From JAJYSO01 sp964451785 (GTDB lineage Bacteria; Bacteroidota; Bacteroidia; Flavobacteriales; Flavobacteriaceae), in NCBI GenBank assembly GCA_964451785.1, contig CAYVJG010000007.1, positions 1 through 64,000 on the forward strand: a DNA stretch of 64,000 nucleotides, written 5' to 3'. The notes below the pieces were generated by a model, which ran no database searches, was not told the DNA's origin, and worked only from the letters and a program-made list of their open reading frames with translations. Shown one piece after another: positions 26,611 through 36,411 of the stretch. Both the position numbers and the translations under genes were made by a program. The first letter of the stretch is position 1. Each line of letters opens with the position of its first letter.

Positions 26611-27429
26611 TTAATTTTCCTTCAACAATCTCACATCGTACTGAGGATTTGGCATTTCAATACCAGCAGCATTTAAGGCCGATTCAGCTTGCTCAAGAAT
26701 ATCACCATGAATCGTCCAGAAATCAGCCGTTGATGACACAAAACGCACTGACAAGTTAATACAATCATGTGTGAGTTCGCCAACTACAATTTCAGGTTGT
26801 GGATCTGTATAAATTCCCTTTTGCTTTAACATCATCTCTAACAACGCCTTTCTGGCTACTTCAATATTTGTCCCATAAGGCACTCTAATCGTTATAAAAT
26901 CCTTGCGTTTACCTTCAACAGAATAGTTGATAATTTTATTATTAGAAATACGCGAATTAGGGATAATAACCATCACTTGGTTAGCATTAATCAAGCGCGT
27001 ATAAAACATCGAAATTTCTTTTACGGTACCTGATTCACCATCGCCCTCAATCCAATCGCCAATCTTAAACGGACGCAATAAAATAATAATCACTCCGCCG
27101 GCAAAATTAGCTAATGAGCCTTGCAAAGCTAAACCTACAGCCAAACCAGCAGCCCCAAACATAGCGACTAACGAACTGGTCTCTACACCGAGTTTAGCAA
27201 TCACAATAATGGCCAACAATATTTTAAGCGATACATCTATGATGCTGAGCAAGAAACTGCGCAAGGCTAAATCATAATCGCGTTTTTCAAATACTTTACG
27301 CAAATGGTTAGTTAATAATTTAATAAGCCAAATACCTATAAAATAAATGACGATAGCCACAACTATTTTAGGCAAATAATCTAAAAACAAATTGAAATAC
27401 TTATCAGCTAAGCTTGATACTTTGTCCAT
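26611..27429 (-). CDS. mscS: Small-conductance mechanosensitive channel
   Basis: A 272-residue MscS-family channel with three N-terminal transmembrane helices. The pore helix shows the glycine/alanine-rich AMFGAAGLAVGLALQGSLANFAGGV, followed by RPFKIGDWIEGDGESGTVKEI of the beta domain and IPNSRISNNKIINYS. It opens on hypo-osmotic stress. Length and architecture match E. coli MscS (286 residues). Confidence 0.94.
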   Translation of the reverse strand: MDKVSSLADKYFNLFLDYLPKIVVAIVIYFIGIWLIKLLTNHLRKVFEKRDYDLALRSFLLSIIDVSLKILLAIIVIAKLGVETSSLVAMFGAAGLAVGLALQGSLANFAGGVIIILLRPFKIGDWIEGDGESGTVKEISMFYTRLINANQVMVIIPNSRISNNKIINYSVEGKRKDFITIRVPYGTNIEVARKALLEMMLKQKGIYTDPQPEIVVGELTHDCINLSVRFVSSTADFWTIHGDILEQAESALNAAGIEMPNPQYDVRLLKEN

Positions 27430-27659
27430 ACTGAATGGTTTTTTAGTTAAAAAAACAAATTTAAAATAAATTCACAAACAATAACTATCTATAATTCATT
27501 AGGTTAAAAAATATCTCTATTTTACATAGAATAATAATATTTCTAAATAATAAAACACATAACAAACACATTTAACACAAACATTTACAATATAACAAAT
27601 TCAAAGCCTTAAATATTTATATATCCGCACAACCTCTATTAATTTTAATCTAATTTTAG

Positions 27660-27667
27660 TATATTTG
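27660..27667 (+). promoter_or_regulatory. Possible promoter of the fused E1 dehydrogenase gene
   Basis: TATATTTG is a perfect -7 element 25 bases before the start codon. At 19 bases upstream there is TATT (27637-27640), without the usual TTG, so the -33 is poor. Confidence 0.45.
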
Positions 27668-27691
27668 TACTGCTAAAAAACGACAACTTAT

Positions 27692-30106
27692 ATGCAAAAT
27701 ACCGCATTAAAATCAGAAAATATAACCTTTGACGACTTCAAAAACCAAGTGATTGAAGACTACAGAATAGCTGTAGTAAGTAGAGAATGCAGCCTTTTGG
27801 GTCGTCGCGAAGTTTTAACCGGAAAAGCTAAATTCGGCATCTTTGGCGATGGAAAAGAAGTTCCTCAAATCGCCTTAGCTAAAGCTTTTAAAAATGGTGA
27901 TTTTCGTTCAGGCTATTACCGTGATCAAACCTTTATGCTTGCAGCTGGCTTAACCACTGTTCAACAACTTTTTGCCGGTTTATACGCCAACACCAACTTA
28001 GACGAAGAACCTATGTCAGGCGGACGCCAAATGGGATCTCATTTTGCTACTCCTAGCTTAAACCCCGACGGCAGTTGGAAAAACCTTACACAACAAAAAA
28101 ATTCAAGTGCCGATATTTCGCCAACAGCCGGACAGATGTCACGCTTATTAGGCCTAGCCCAAGCTTCAAAAATTTACCGCGAAGTTGAAGGTATTGAAAA
28201 CGCTGATAATTTTTCTAACCACGGAAACGAAATTGCCTGGGGAACCATCGGTGATGCCAGTACTAGTGAAGGTGTTTTCTGGGAAACCATCAATGCTGCC
28301 GGCGTTTTACAAGTGCCTATGGTGCTCAGCGTCTGGGATGATGGCTACGGTATCTCTGTGCCTAAAAAATATCAAACTACAAAAGCTAACATTTCTGAAG
28401 TCCTCAAAGGCTTTAAAAAAGATGAAAATGCTGACGGTTACGAAATCTTTACCGTTAAAGGCTGGGACTACCCTAGTCTTGTTGATCTTTATGAAAAAGT
28501 AAGTCAACTCGTTCGCAAAAAACATCAACCTGTTCTTATTCATGTTCAAGAACTCACTCAGCCACAAGGGCATTCTACTTCAGGATCTCATGAGCGCTAC
28601 AAAAGCAAAGAACGCCTTGAATGGGAAAAAGAATACGATTGTATCGCGCAAATGCGTCAATGGATGATTACCAAAAATATTGCTACTGTTGACGAATTAG
28701 ACAACCTTGAAAAAGAAGCTAAAAAAGAAGCCCGCGAAGGAAAAAAAGCTGCGTGGAAAGCTTTTACACAACAGCAAGTCACTGATAAAAAAGAATTACT
28801 TCCTCTTTTATCTAGCTTAGTTGAAAATAACACAAATGCAGCAGAGATAAACGCTTTAATTACTGAGCTCACCGCAAATAAATTTCCTTATAAACACGAG
28901 CTACTCAGCCTTGCAAGAACGGTTTTGCGCCTCTCCATACAACTCAGCACCCCTGCCAAACAGGAGCTTATCCACTGGATTCGTACCTATACAGAAAAGA
29001 ATCAGCTAGACTACAACAGTCACCTGTATAGTGAAAGTCCAAGTAGCGCCAAGAACATTTCTGAAATCTTACCTACTTTTGATCAAGATGCCCCTGAGGT
29101 TGACGGTCGTGTGGTGCTACGTAACAATTTTGACCATATCTTTAGCGCCAAAACCAACACGCTAATCTTTGGTGAAGACACAGGAGATATTGGCGATGTT
29201 AACCAAGGACTAGAAGGTTTACAAAAAAAATACGGCAAACTCCGCGTAGCTGACACCGGTATTCGCGAAGCAACCATTGCCGGCCAAGGTATAGGTATGG
29301 CACTAAGAGGTCTTCGTCCAATTGCAGAAGTGCAATATCTCGATTACATCTTATACTGCTTACACATCTTAAGTGACGATTTGGCCACCACACATTACCG
29401 TACGAAAGGGCAGCAAAAAGCACCGCTTATTGTCAGAACCCGCGGCCATCGCCTCGAAGGCATTTGGCACAGCGGCTCACCTATGGGCGGTTTAGTAAAC
29501 TTGTTACGCGGTGTCAATATCTTAGTGCCCCGCAACATGATTAAAGCGGCCGGTTTTTACAACACCATGCTCGAAAGTGATGAACCTGCGCTAATTATTG
29601 AAAACCTCAACGGCTATCGCTTAAAAGAAAAAATGCCAAACAACCTCGGCGAATTCCGCACGCCTGTTGGACAAATAGAAGTCATTAACCAAGGAACCGA
29701 TATCACTATTGTTTCTTATGGCTCTACTTTAAAACTAGTGGAAGAAGCTGTTGCAGAATTAGAAAAAGTCAATATCTCAGTCGAAATTATCGACATTCAA
29801 TCGCTTTTACCATTTGATTTAGATCACAACATTTCTAAATCTCTCGAAAAAACAAGCCGATTACTAATTGTCGATGAAGATTTACCGGGAGCTGCCTCAG
29901 CTTACATCATGCAAGAAGTCATCGAAAAACAAGATGCTTATCACCTACTTGACAGTAAGCCACAAACCTTAACGGCTAAAGCGCATCGTCCGGCTTATAC
30001 TACCGATGGCGATTATTTCAGTAAACCTTCTGTAGATGACATTTTTGAAAAAGTGTACAGCATTATGCACGAAGTAAACCCTCAAAAATACCCTAGCTTA
30101 TACTAG
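27692..30106 (+). CDS. Fused alpha/beta E1 component of a 2-oxoacid (branched-chain) dehydrogenase
   Basis: An 804-residue natural fusion. Residues about 30-380 are the E1 alpha half with the thiamine-diphosphate region GTIGDASTSEGVFWETINAA near 184-203 and SVWDDGYGISVP. Residues about 465-800 are the E1 beta half, GEDTGDIGDVNQGLEGLQ near 493, RVADTGIREATIAGQG, and a transketolase C-terminal domain from about 670. It decarboxylates branched-chain 2-oxoacids (or a related substrate) and passes the acyl group to a lipoyl E2. It differs from the separate pyruvate E1 alpha gene at 45.9 kb. No E2 gene is next to it. Isovalerate-type substrate specificity is inferred from family. Confidence 0.88.
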   Translation: MQNTALKSENITFDDFKNQVIEDYRIAVVSRECSLLGRREVLTGKAKFGIFGDGKEVPQIALAKAFKNGDFRSGYYRDQTFMLAAGLTTVQQLFAGLYANTNLDEEPMSGGRQMGSHFATPSLNPDGSWKNLTQQKNSSADISPTAGQMSRLLGLAQASKIYREVEGIENADNFSNHGNEIAWGTIGDASTSEGVFWETINAAGVLQVPMVLSVWDDGYGISVPKKYQTTKANISEVLKGFKKDENADGYEIFTVKGWDYPSLVDLYEKVSQLVRKKHQPVLIHVQELTQPQGHSTSGSHERYKSKERLEWEKEYDCIAQMRQWMITKNIATVDELDNLEKEAKKEAREGKKAAWKAFTQQQVTDKKELLPLLSSLVENNTNAAEINALITELTANKFPYKHELLSLARTVLRLSIQLSTPAKQELIHWIRTYTEKNQLDYNSHLYSESPSSAKNISEILPTFDQDAPEVDGRVVLRNNFDHIFSAKTNTLIFGEDTGDIGDVNQGLEGLQKKYGKLRVADTGIREATIAGQGIGMALRGLRPIAEVQYLDYILYCLHILSDDLATTHYRTKGQQKAPLIVRTRGHRLEGIWHSGSPMGGLVNLLRGVNILVPRNMIKAAGFYNTMLESDEPALIIENLNGYRLKEKMPNNLGEFRTPVGQIEVINQGTDITIVSYGSTLKLVEEAVAELEKVNISVEIIDIQSLLPFDLDHNISKSLEKTSRLLIVDEDLPGAASAYIMQEVIEKQDAYHLLDSKPQTLTAKAHRPAYTTDGDYFSKPSVDDIFEKVYSIMHEVNPQKYPSLY

Positions 30107-30127
30107 AGTCTATCAGTATCTCAAAAG

Positions 30128-30171
30128 GGTCAATCTTTCAAGTAGTAAGATTGACCCTTTTTATTTAAAAT
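30128..30171 (+). terminator. Terminator after the fused E1 gene
   Basis: Stem AAGGGTCAATCTT / AAGATTGACCCTT, loop of nine bases, then T-rich TTTATTT. It lies about 20 bases after the stop. Confidence 0.88.
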
Positions 30172-30368
30172 AACTTTGATTCATTTACTAAATTTCTGCA
30201 AATATATATTTTTATAGAGTTTTTTATATAGGAAAAGTTCACACTTCATTTTCAAAACTAAAAAATAAGTATAAATTTGTTTGCAACTAAATATTGGCTT
30301 TTTACAGAGCTCTAACGTTCATCCCTTTCTGTTTAAGCCTATAAAATCTATATCTTAAATTAAAATAC

Positions 30369-31739
30369 ATGGAAATTATTATAATCCTCCTCTTTGTCTT
30401 TGGCTACTTAGCCATTGCCTTTGAACATCCTCTGAAATTAGACAAAACCGTATCTGCTTTAATTATGGCCGCCTTCATCTGGGCTGTACTTGCAATTGGC
30501 TTTCAAAATGGCTGGTTTACCGTCATTAATGGCGAAGGTCACACCTTCAATTTTCCGACAGATGGCGAATCAGGTATGCTAGGATTTGAAGGCAACCTAT
30601 TGCACCACCTCGGCAAGACCGCAGAAATATTAATCTTCTTAATCGGTGCGATGACCATAGTTGAAATCATTGATTTACATCAGGGCTTTGACATTATCAA
30701 AAAAGTAGTCAATACTAAAAGCAAAAAGAAACTCCTTTGGATTATTGGTATTGTAGGATTTGCGCTTTCAGCCGTTATCGACAACCTTACTGCAACTATC
30801 GTATTGGTAACGCTTATCCGTAAACTCATCCACAACCGCAACGAACGCATTTGGTATGCTTCATTAGTGATTATTGCCACAAATGCCGGTGGCGCGTGGT
30901 CTCCAATTGGCGATGTAACCACCACTATGCTTTGGATTGGTAAAAAGGTAACCGCTGCAGGCCTTATGGAATATGTCGTCCTTCCGGCTATTGCGTGCTT
31001 TGCTATACCTTTCCTCATCGCAAGCTTTTTACCTATATTTAGAGGTAATATTGACGAACCTACAAAAGAGAAAACCGATGAGCGAGAAATATTAACCAGC
31101 AAACTCATGCTCATTTTAGGTATTGTTATGATTATCTCAGTACCTGTTTTTAAAACCATCACTCACCTCCCACCTTACCTTGGTATGGCTTTAGCCTTAG
31201 GTGTGGTGTGGTTAGTTTCTGAATATGTTACTCCTGAAAGACATCTAGAAGAAGAATTTAAGGCGCAATACACCGTGCGCAATGCCTTGGCGCGAATAGA
31301 CATGTCAAGTATTCTATTTTTCTTTGGCATCTTAATGGCAGTAGCCGGTTTAGAATCTTTAATGTACGGCATCATTCACGGGGATCCTGTTGGCACATTG
31401 CGCTACGCTGCTGAAACTTTACACGCTGTAATCCCTAACAATCACATTGTTGTTATTTTACTCGGTGTATTATCTGCTATCGTTGACAACGTACCGCTAG
31501 TAGCTGCCTCAATGGGGATGTATGATATGCCAATAGATTCTGTATTATGGCATTTTATCGCCTATTCAGCAGGAACAGGAGGCAGTATGCTCATCATTGG
31601 ATCAGCAGCTGGAGTTGCTGCCATGGGCATGGAGCGCATTGATTTTATTTGGTACCTCAAAAAGATCAGTTGGCTAGCCTTTATAGGGTTTATCTCTGGC
31701 GCTGGTTTATTTTTGCTCCTCGAACGCGTTATATTTTAA
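30369..31739 (+). CDS. nhaD: Na+/H+ antiporter of the NhaD family
   Basis: A 456-residue transporter with about 11-12 transmembrane helices. The family signatures are visible: FALSAVIDNLTATIVLVTLIRKL, NAGGAWSPIGDVTTTMLWIGK near 175-195, and LSAIVDNVPLVAASMGMYD with ASAGTGGSMLIIGSAAGVAAMG-like repeats in the second half. It extrudes sodium in exchange for protons, common in marine or halotolerant Flavobacteriia. Transcribed alone, 260 bases after the previous terminator-bearing gene. Confidence 0.93.
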   Translation: MEIIIILLFVFGYLAIAFEHPLKLDKTVSALIMAAFIWAVLAIGFQNGWFTVINGEGHTFNFPTDGESGMLGFEGNLLHHLGKTAEILIFLIGAMTIVEIIDLHQGFDIIKKVVNTKSKKKLLWIIGIVGFALSAVIDNLTATIVLVTLIRKLIHNRNERIWYASLVIIATNAGGAWSPIGDVTTTMLWIGKKVTAAGLMEYVVLPAIACFAIPFLIASFLPIFRGNIDEPTKEKTDEREILTSKLMLILGIVMIISVPVFKTITHLPPYLGMALALGVVWLVSEYVTPERHLEEEFKAQYTVRNALARIDMSSILFFFGILMAVAGLESLMYGIIHGDPVGTLRYAAETLHAVIPNNHIVVILLGVLSAIVDNVPLVAASMGMYDMPIDSVLWHFIAYSAGTGGSMLIIGSAAGVAAMGMERIDFIWYLKKISWLAFIGFISGAGLFLLLERVIF

Positions 31740-31795
31740 CTAAAATCGCAATTATTTTACTATCTAAACGTTATTGATTTAAACAAATTAACTCT

Positions 31796-32503
31796 ATGCT
31801 AAGCTTATTTATTCAAGAAGGGGCTAAAGTTGCTCAAGAAGCAGCTGCTACAGCCGCAGTTCCCGAAGAAAAAACATTGTCGTTTATGAAATTAATGTTT
31901 AGTGGAGGGATTGCAGGAAATGTGATCATCGGGATTCTATTTATTCTATTAGTAGCCGCTATCTACATTTATTTTGAACGCTTTTTTGCTATTAAAGCAG
32001 CTTCAAAAACAGATAGTCACTTTATGGATCAAATTAGAGATCATGTTGCCAATGGAAACATCGAAGGCGCCAAAATAAGATGTGCACAAGAAAACACACC
32101 TGTAGCACGCTTAACAGAAAAAGGAATTTCACGTATCGGTAGCCCACTTGAAGATATCAATACAGCCATTGAGAATGCCGGACAACTAGAAGTCTATAAA
32201 CTCGAAAAAAATGTCAGCATCTTAGCGACTATAGCTGGTGCTGGTCCGATGTTAGGTTTTTTAGGAACCGTAATCGGTATGGTACTCGCCTTTCACGAAT
32301 TGGCCAGCAGTAGTGGCCAAGCACAAATGGGACTCTTAGCGCAAGGTATTTATACCGCTATGACCACCACTGTTGCCGGGTTAATTGTCGGAATTATTGC
32401 GTATATTGGCTATAATCACCTGGTGGTTAAAACCGATAAAGTTGTGCATTTAATGGAAGTAACTGCTGTTGATTTCTTAGATCTCTTAAACGAACCGGCT
32501 TAA
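31796..32503 (+). CDS. exbB: ExbB/TolQ-type proton channel subunit
   Basis: A 235-residue MotA/TolQ/ExbB family protein. Three transmembrane helices at about 35-58, 145-170 and 185-210, with the core GAGPMLGFLGTVIGMVLAF and AMTTTVAGLIVGIIAYIGYN. It forms, with ExbD encoded one base later, the proton-motive motor that drives a TonB-type protein encoded third. Confidence 0.92.
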   Translation: MLSLFIQEGAKVAQEAAATAAVPEEKTLSFMKLMFSGGIAGNVIIGILFILLVAAIYIYFERFFAIKAASKTDSHFMDQIRDHVANGNIEGAKIRCAQENTPVARLTEKGISRIGSPLEDINTAIENAGQLEVYKLEKNVSILATIAGAGPMLGFLGTVIGMVLAFHELASSSGQAQMGLLAQGIYTAMTTTVAGLIVGIIAYIGYNHLVVKTDKVVHLMEVTAVDFLDLLNEPA

Positions 32504-32504
32504 T

Positions 32505-32897
32505 ATGAATTTAAAAGGAAGAAATAAAGTCAGCCCTGAATTTAATATGTCGTCTATGACCGACATTGTCTTCTTGTTATTGATATTTTTTATGCTGAGT
32601 TCACCAGTTGTAACTCCTGAGGCCCTAGACCTGATTCTCCCAAATGCTAAAGGAAAAACGACTAATCAACCTACTGTATCGGTAAGTATAGATAAAAATC
32701 AGCATATTTACATTAACAACCAACGTATAGAAGCCGATCAACTCGAACTAGAATTGCAGAAAAAACTTGAAAACAGTGAAAATCCAACGGTAATTTTACG
32801 TTCGGCAAAAAGTGTTCCTATTCAAGAAGCTGTTGATGTAATGGCGATAGCTCAGCGCAATAATTATAAAGTTATTTTGGCCGTTAAGCCTAAATAA
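32505..32897 (+). CDS. exbD: ExbD/TolR-type subunit
   Basis: A 130-residue protein with a short cytosolic start, one transmembrane helix bearing the critical aspartate (SSMTDIVFLLLIFFMLSSP), and a periplasmic domain with VSIDKNQHIYINNQ and LRSAKSVPIQEAVDVMAIA. Couples proton flow to the TonB-like protein that follows. Confidence 0.93.
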   Translation: MNLKGRNKVSPEFNMSSMTDIVFLLLIFFMLSSPVVTPEALDLILPNAKGKTTNQPTVSVSIDKNQHIYINNQRIEADQLELELQKKLENSENPTVILRSAKSVPIQEAVDVMAIAQRNNYKVILAVKPK

Positions 32898-32907
32898 ACA
32901 CCCTTTT

Positions 32908-33786
32908 ATGGCATTGTTTAAAACCAAATCCGAAAAAAAATCCTTAGTCATCACCACGCTATTAAGTGTGGCGTTGATCTTGGCATTATCTTTTTTCGGT
33001 CTCACCTATCTCGACCCTCCACAAGAAAGTGGTATCGCCGTTAATTTTGGCACCTCACAAGTGGGTTCAGGCATACACCAACCCACCAAGCCCATAAAAA
33101 CAGCCCCTTCAAAAACTTCTCAACCTGAAGTTTCTGAACCAGAAGAAACCAAAAGTGTTGAGCAAAATGAAGAAGTGGTAACACAAGATGTCGAGAAAGC
33201 CCCGGTCATCAGCGAAAAACAAAAGAAAGAAACGACTTCAGAAACCCCTACCCCTAAACCAGAGCCTAAAGCTGAAGAAGCACAGCCTGAAAAACCAAAG
33301 GAGGAGCCCCAAAAAGAAGAAATCAAAAAGCCTGATCCTAAACCAGATCAATCCACAACTGATGCCTTAAATAATATCCTCAATGGCCCTCCGCAAGATG
33401 GGCAAACTGGAAAAGGCGAAGGCAATGATCAAACTGGCGGCGATAAAGGAGACCCTAACGGTCAGTTTGACGCTAAATCTTATTACGGTCAGGGCACCGG
33501 ATTAGATGGTGACGGCAATTACAGACTCGGTGGGCGTCGCGCCTTAGCTAAGAAAAAATACGTTCAAGATTGTAATGAATCTGGTACCGTGGTTGTCGAA
33601 ATTAAGGTAAACCGCCAAGGTGAAGTGGTCAGAGCTACACCCGGAGTTAAAGGCACTACCAACACTAACCCTTGTTTACTCGAGCCTGCCAAACGCGCTG
33701 CATTAGACACCAAATTTAATGCCGACGCCAATGCACCTGCCATTCAAACAGGAAAAATTATATACGAATTCCAATTATCGGATTAA
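32908..33786 (+). CDS. TonB-like energy transducer
   Basis: A 292-residue protein. Basic N-terminus then one helix (residues 13-33), a long Pro/Glu/Lys-rich spacer (about 55-150) typical of TonB, and a C-terminal domain from about 205 with CNESGTVVVEIKVNRQGEVV and KTGKIIYEFQLSD-like end. It completes an ExbB-ExbD-TonB set and likely drives TonB-dependent receptors at the outer membrane. The C-terminal fold is recognised by pattern; the receptor partners are not determined. Confidence 0.85.
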   Translation: MALFKTKSEKKSLVITTLLSVALILALSFFGLTYLDPPQESGIAVNFGTSQVGSGIHQPTKPIKTAPSKTSQPEVSEPEETKSVEQNEEVVTQDVEKAPVISEKQKKETTSETPTPKPEPKAEEAQPEKPKEEPQKEEIKKPDPKPDQSTTDALNNILNGPPQDGQTGKGEGNDQTGGDKGDPNGQFDAKSYYGQGTGLDGDGNYRLGGRRALAKKKYVQDCNESGTVVVEIKVNRQGEVVRATPGVKGTTNTNPCLLEPAKRAALDTKFNADANAPAIQTGKIIYEFQLSD

Positions 33787-33794
33787 CATCCATC

Positions 33795-35012
33795 ATGACA
33801 TATCAAGAAACTCTAACTTGGATGTTTGGTCAACTTCCTATGTACCAACGCCAAGGTAAATCAGCCTTTAAAAAGGATTTAAAAAATATAGCTGCCTTAG
33901 CAGCAGAACTCAATCATCCCGAAAAGCAATTCAAAACGATTCATGTAGCCGGCACCAATGGTAAAGGTTCTGTCAGCCATATGTTGGCCTCCATTTTTCA
34001 AGAAGCCGGCTACAAAACAGGCCTCTACACTTCGCCTCATCTCAAAGATTACCGCGAACGCATCAGAATCAATGGCGACATGATTCCAGAGGACGCAGTT
34101 ACGCATTTTATCGCTGACAATAAAAGCTTTTTAGAAGCTCATCAGTTGTCCTTTTTTGAAATGAGCGTAGGTTTAGCTTTCAATTTTTTTGCCCAACAAA
34201 AAGTTGATATTGCTATTATCGAAACAGGCTTAGGTGGACGCTTAGATTCTACTAACATCATCACCCCCGAATTATCGGTCATCACCAACATAGGTTTTGA
34301 CCACATGCAAATGCTCGGGGACACCTTAGCAAAAATAGCCGGAGAAAAAGCAGGTATTATCAAGCCACACGTTCCCGTTGTGATCGGTGAAAAACACGCC
34401 GAAACGACCCCTGTTTTTATACAAAAAGCAGAATCCTGCAAATCACCCATCCATTTTGCACAAGATTCAAATTTTCCTGACTATGAAAGTGATTTAAAAG
34501 GTTCTTATCAAATTGCCAACAAGCGCACGGTTTTAAAAGCTATTGAAACACTCATTGCCCAAGGCTGGCATATTACCCCCCATCACATCAAAAACGGGTT
34601 ACGACACAGTGTAAAAAACACCGGATTACGCGGAAGATGGCAAGAACTAGGGCAACACCCTAAAACTGTTTGCGACACCGGCCACAACAAAGAAGGCCTT
34701 CAATATGTATTACAACAAATTACCGATGAAGAGTACAAAAATTTACGCATTGTCTTAGGCGTTGTCAACGACAAAGACTTAGACGGCGTTCTTCCGTTAT
34801 TCCCTAAAACCGCGATTTATTATTTTTGCAAAGCCAATATTCCAAGAGGACTTGATGCTACTATTTTAGCGGAGAAAGCTGATAAATTTGGTCTTAAAGG
34901 AAAGGTGTACAACAGTGTCCAAGACGCCTACAAATCCGCTCAATCAGACAGTTCTACCGACGATTTTATATACATCGGAGGAAGCACCTTTACTGTTGCA
35001 GAAGTCATCTGA
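33795..35012 (+). CDS. folC: Folylpolyglutamate / dihydrofolate synthase
   Basis: A 405-residue Mur-ligase family enzyme. P-loop VAGTNGKGSVSHMLASI near 50-66, the omega-loop YTSPHLKDYRERI, FDHMQMLGDTLAKIAGEKAGI, and the late motif VCDTGHNKEGL. It adds glutamate to folates. It starts eight bases after the TonB-like gene. Confidence 0.93.
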   Translation: MTYQETLTWMFGQLPMYQRQGKSAFKKDLKNIAALAAELNHPEKQFKTIHVAGTNGKGSVSHMLASIFQEAGYKTGLYTSPHLKDYRERIRINGDMIPEDAVTHFIADNKSFLEAHQLSFFEMSVGLAFNFFAQQKVDIAIIETGLGGRLDSTNIITPELSVITNIGFDHMQMLGDTLAKIAGEKAGIIKPHVPVVIGEKHAETTPVFIQKAESCKSPIHFAQDSNFPDYESDLKGSYQIANKRTVLKAIETLIAQGWHITPHHIKNGLRHSVKNTGLRGRWQELGQHPKTVCDTGHNKEGLQYVLQQITDEEYKNLRIVLGVVNDKDLDGVLPLFPKTAIYYFCKANIPRGLDATILAEKADKFGLKGKVYNSVQDAYKSAQSDSSTDDFIYIGGSTFTVAEVI

Positions 35013-35048
35013 TTTCAGTGCCGCAGAATAGACACACCGACAATCATA

Positions 35049-35094
35049 AATCCTTCAAATTCTTTGAGAATAAAGAATTTGGAGGATTTTTTTT
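35049..35094 (+). terminator. Terminator after folC
   Basis: Stem AATCCTTCAAATTCTTT (35049-35065) / AAAGAATTTGGAGGATT (35072-35088), with a six-base loop and a run of T. The stem is nearly palindromic, but the long T run is on the plus strand. Confidence 0.88.
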
Positions 35095-35109
35095 GGTATA
35101 GAAATTTCG

Positions 35110-35373
35110 TCAAATTACACCATAAATCATCGCGGCGATTACGGCAAAGCCTACAAGCATACAACTGATAAAGATCATCAAATTCAACTTTACATTTTTG
35201 CCTTCTTCACGCCAACGCTGTACTTGCATGAGGGCATATACTAAAATAGCCAACCCTGCTAAAGTCAGATTTAAATATAAATTGTCGTGCAGGTCCGTAG
35301 TTGAAAGTACTATCCCCGCAAAAAACAACAATAACATTAATCTTCTCAATGTTTTTTTAGATAGACTTAGCAT
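35110..35373 (-). CDS. Small integral membrane protein of unknown function
   Basis: An 87-residue protein with a basic start (MLSLSKKTLRRL), and three hydrophobic helices at about 12-24, 34-48 and 62-86, with a polar QRWREEGKN loop. I do not recognise a family. Convergent with folC across the terminator. Confidence 0.6.
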   Translation of the reverse strand: MLSLSKKTLRRLMLLLFFAGIVLSTTDLHDNLYLNLTLAGLAILVYALMQVQRWREEGKNVKLNLMIFISCMLVGFAVIAAMIYGVI

Positions 35374-35425
35374 AATTGCATGTATTAAGCAATAATCAAT
35401 ATATAGTTATCAACACTATTTTGAC

Positions 35426-35530
35426 TCACTGTACACTTTCTAGCGCGACTGAGTATTCATCACTTGAACAAGAATTAAGCCGCAATCCAAAAGTCACAGC
35501 CAAGAAGGCCAAAATAACGGTTTTTTTCAT
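35426..35530 (-). CDS. Very small predicted lipoprotein
   Basis: A 34-codon frame on the minus strand. It begins MKKTVILAFLAVTFG and reaches a lipobox-like RLNSCSSDEY, ending VALESVQ. The layout is a basic n-region, a hydrophobic core and a cysteine followed by Ser-Ser-Asp, as in Bacteroidota surface lipoproteins. A 60-residue length cut-off would miss it. It lies upstream of, and on the same strand as, the small membrane protein gene, and just outside the repeat block. It could also be a decayed signal-peptide fragment of a larger lipoprotein. Confidence 0.5.
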   Translation of the reverse strand: MKKTVILAFLAVTFGLRLNSCSSDEYSVALESVQ

Positions 35531-35874
35531 TTTGTTATGTTTAAATTAATTTTTACAAAAAAAACAAAAAAATTAGTTATACAACTTTTCAGGCTAAAAT
35601 TTTGATCCGAAACCTTACTCTAAATGGAATACGATGAGTAATCAAGTTTAATCTTCCTCCGCTGCCGCACGAATCCCTTTGTGTGGTTCTTGAAACTTTT
35701 CCTTTCGCTGCCGCACGAATCCCTTCGTGTGGTTCTTGAAACTTCTCCCTTCGCTGCCGCACGAACCCTTTCGTATGGTTTCCTAATTCGGTATTGATGA
35801 AATGTATCAGATTTAACTTTGGTCGGGCTTTGACTTTGGTTTGCCCCACACGACACAAGCTTGTGATAATAGCC

Positions 35875-35976
35875 GCAAAACTCCGTAGGAGTTTAACTAT
35901 GATTAACCCCATACAAGCGAAGCGCAGTTTGGGGACTCACGCGAAAACAAAGCTTCGAACCCCGAAGTGGGTTCAA
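35875..35976. repeat. 102-base structured repeat, copy A1
   Basis: First of five copies in the window. Each copy has three successive inverted repeats: ACTCC-GTA-GGAGT, CCCCA...TGGGG, and GAACCC-CGAAGT-GGGTTC. See copies A2-A5. Confidence 0.8.
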
Positions 35977-36309
35977 GCTCGATTCACTTGACAACCGCGT
36001 TCACCCTCGATACATTTTTGCTCCGCAAGCTCCACAAAAACACTCAGGATGACGCTTGATTTTTGTTGTACCGCAGGATTACGATAGAAGGGTCGATACT
36101 TTACAAACCAATTCAAATCTTTTCGATCTTTCTTTACAGATGATTCTTTAAAAAGTAGAATCATAAAAAAGTACTGCCGTACAAACCCTCGCTACCGCAC
36201 GAATCCCTTTGTGTGGTTTCTGAATTCGGTATTGATATGTATCAGGTTTAACTTTGGTTTGGCTTTGACTTTGGTTTATCCCGCACGACACAAGCTTGCG
36301 ATAATAGTC

Positions 36310-36411
36310 GCAAAACTCCGTAGGAGTTTAACTATGATTAACCCCATACAAGCGCAGCGCAGTTTGGAGACTCACGCGAAAACAAAGCTTCGAACCCCGA
36401 AGTGGGTTCAA
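36310..36411. repeat. 102-base structured repeat, copy A2
   Basis: Nearly identical to A1, lying in the second half of the 220-base direct repeat. Its middle hairpin differs by one base (TGGAG for TGGGG), which weakens one pair. Confidence 0.8.
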
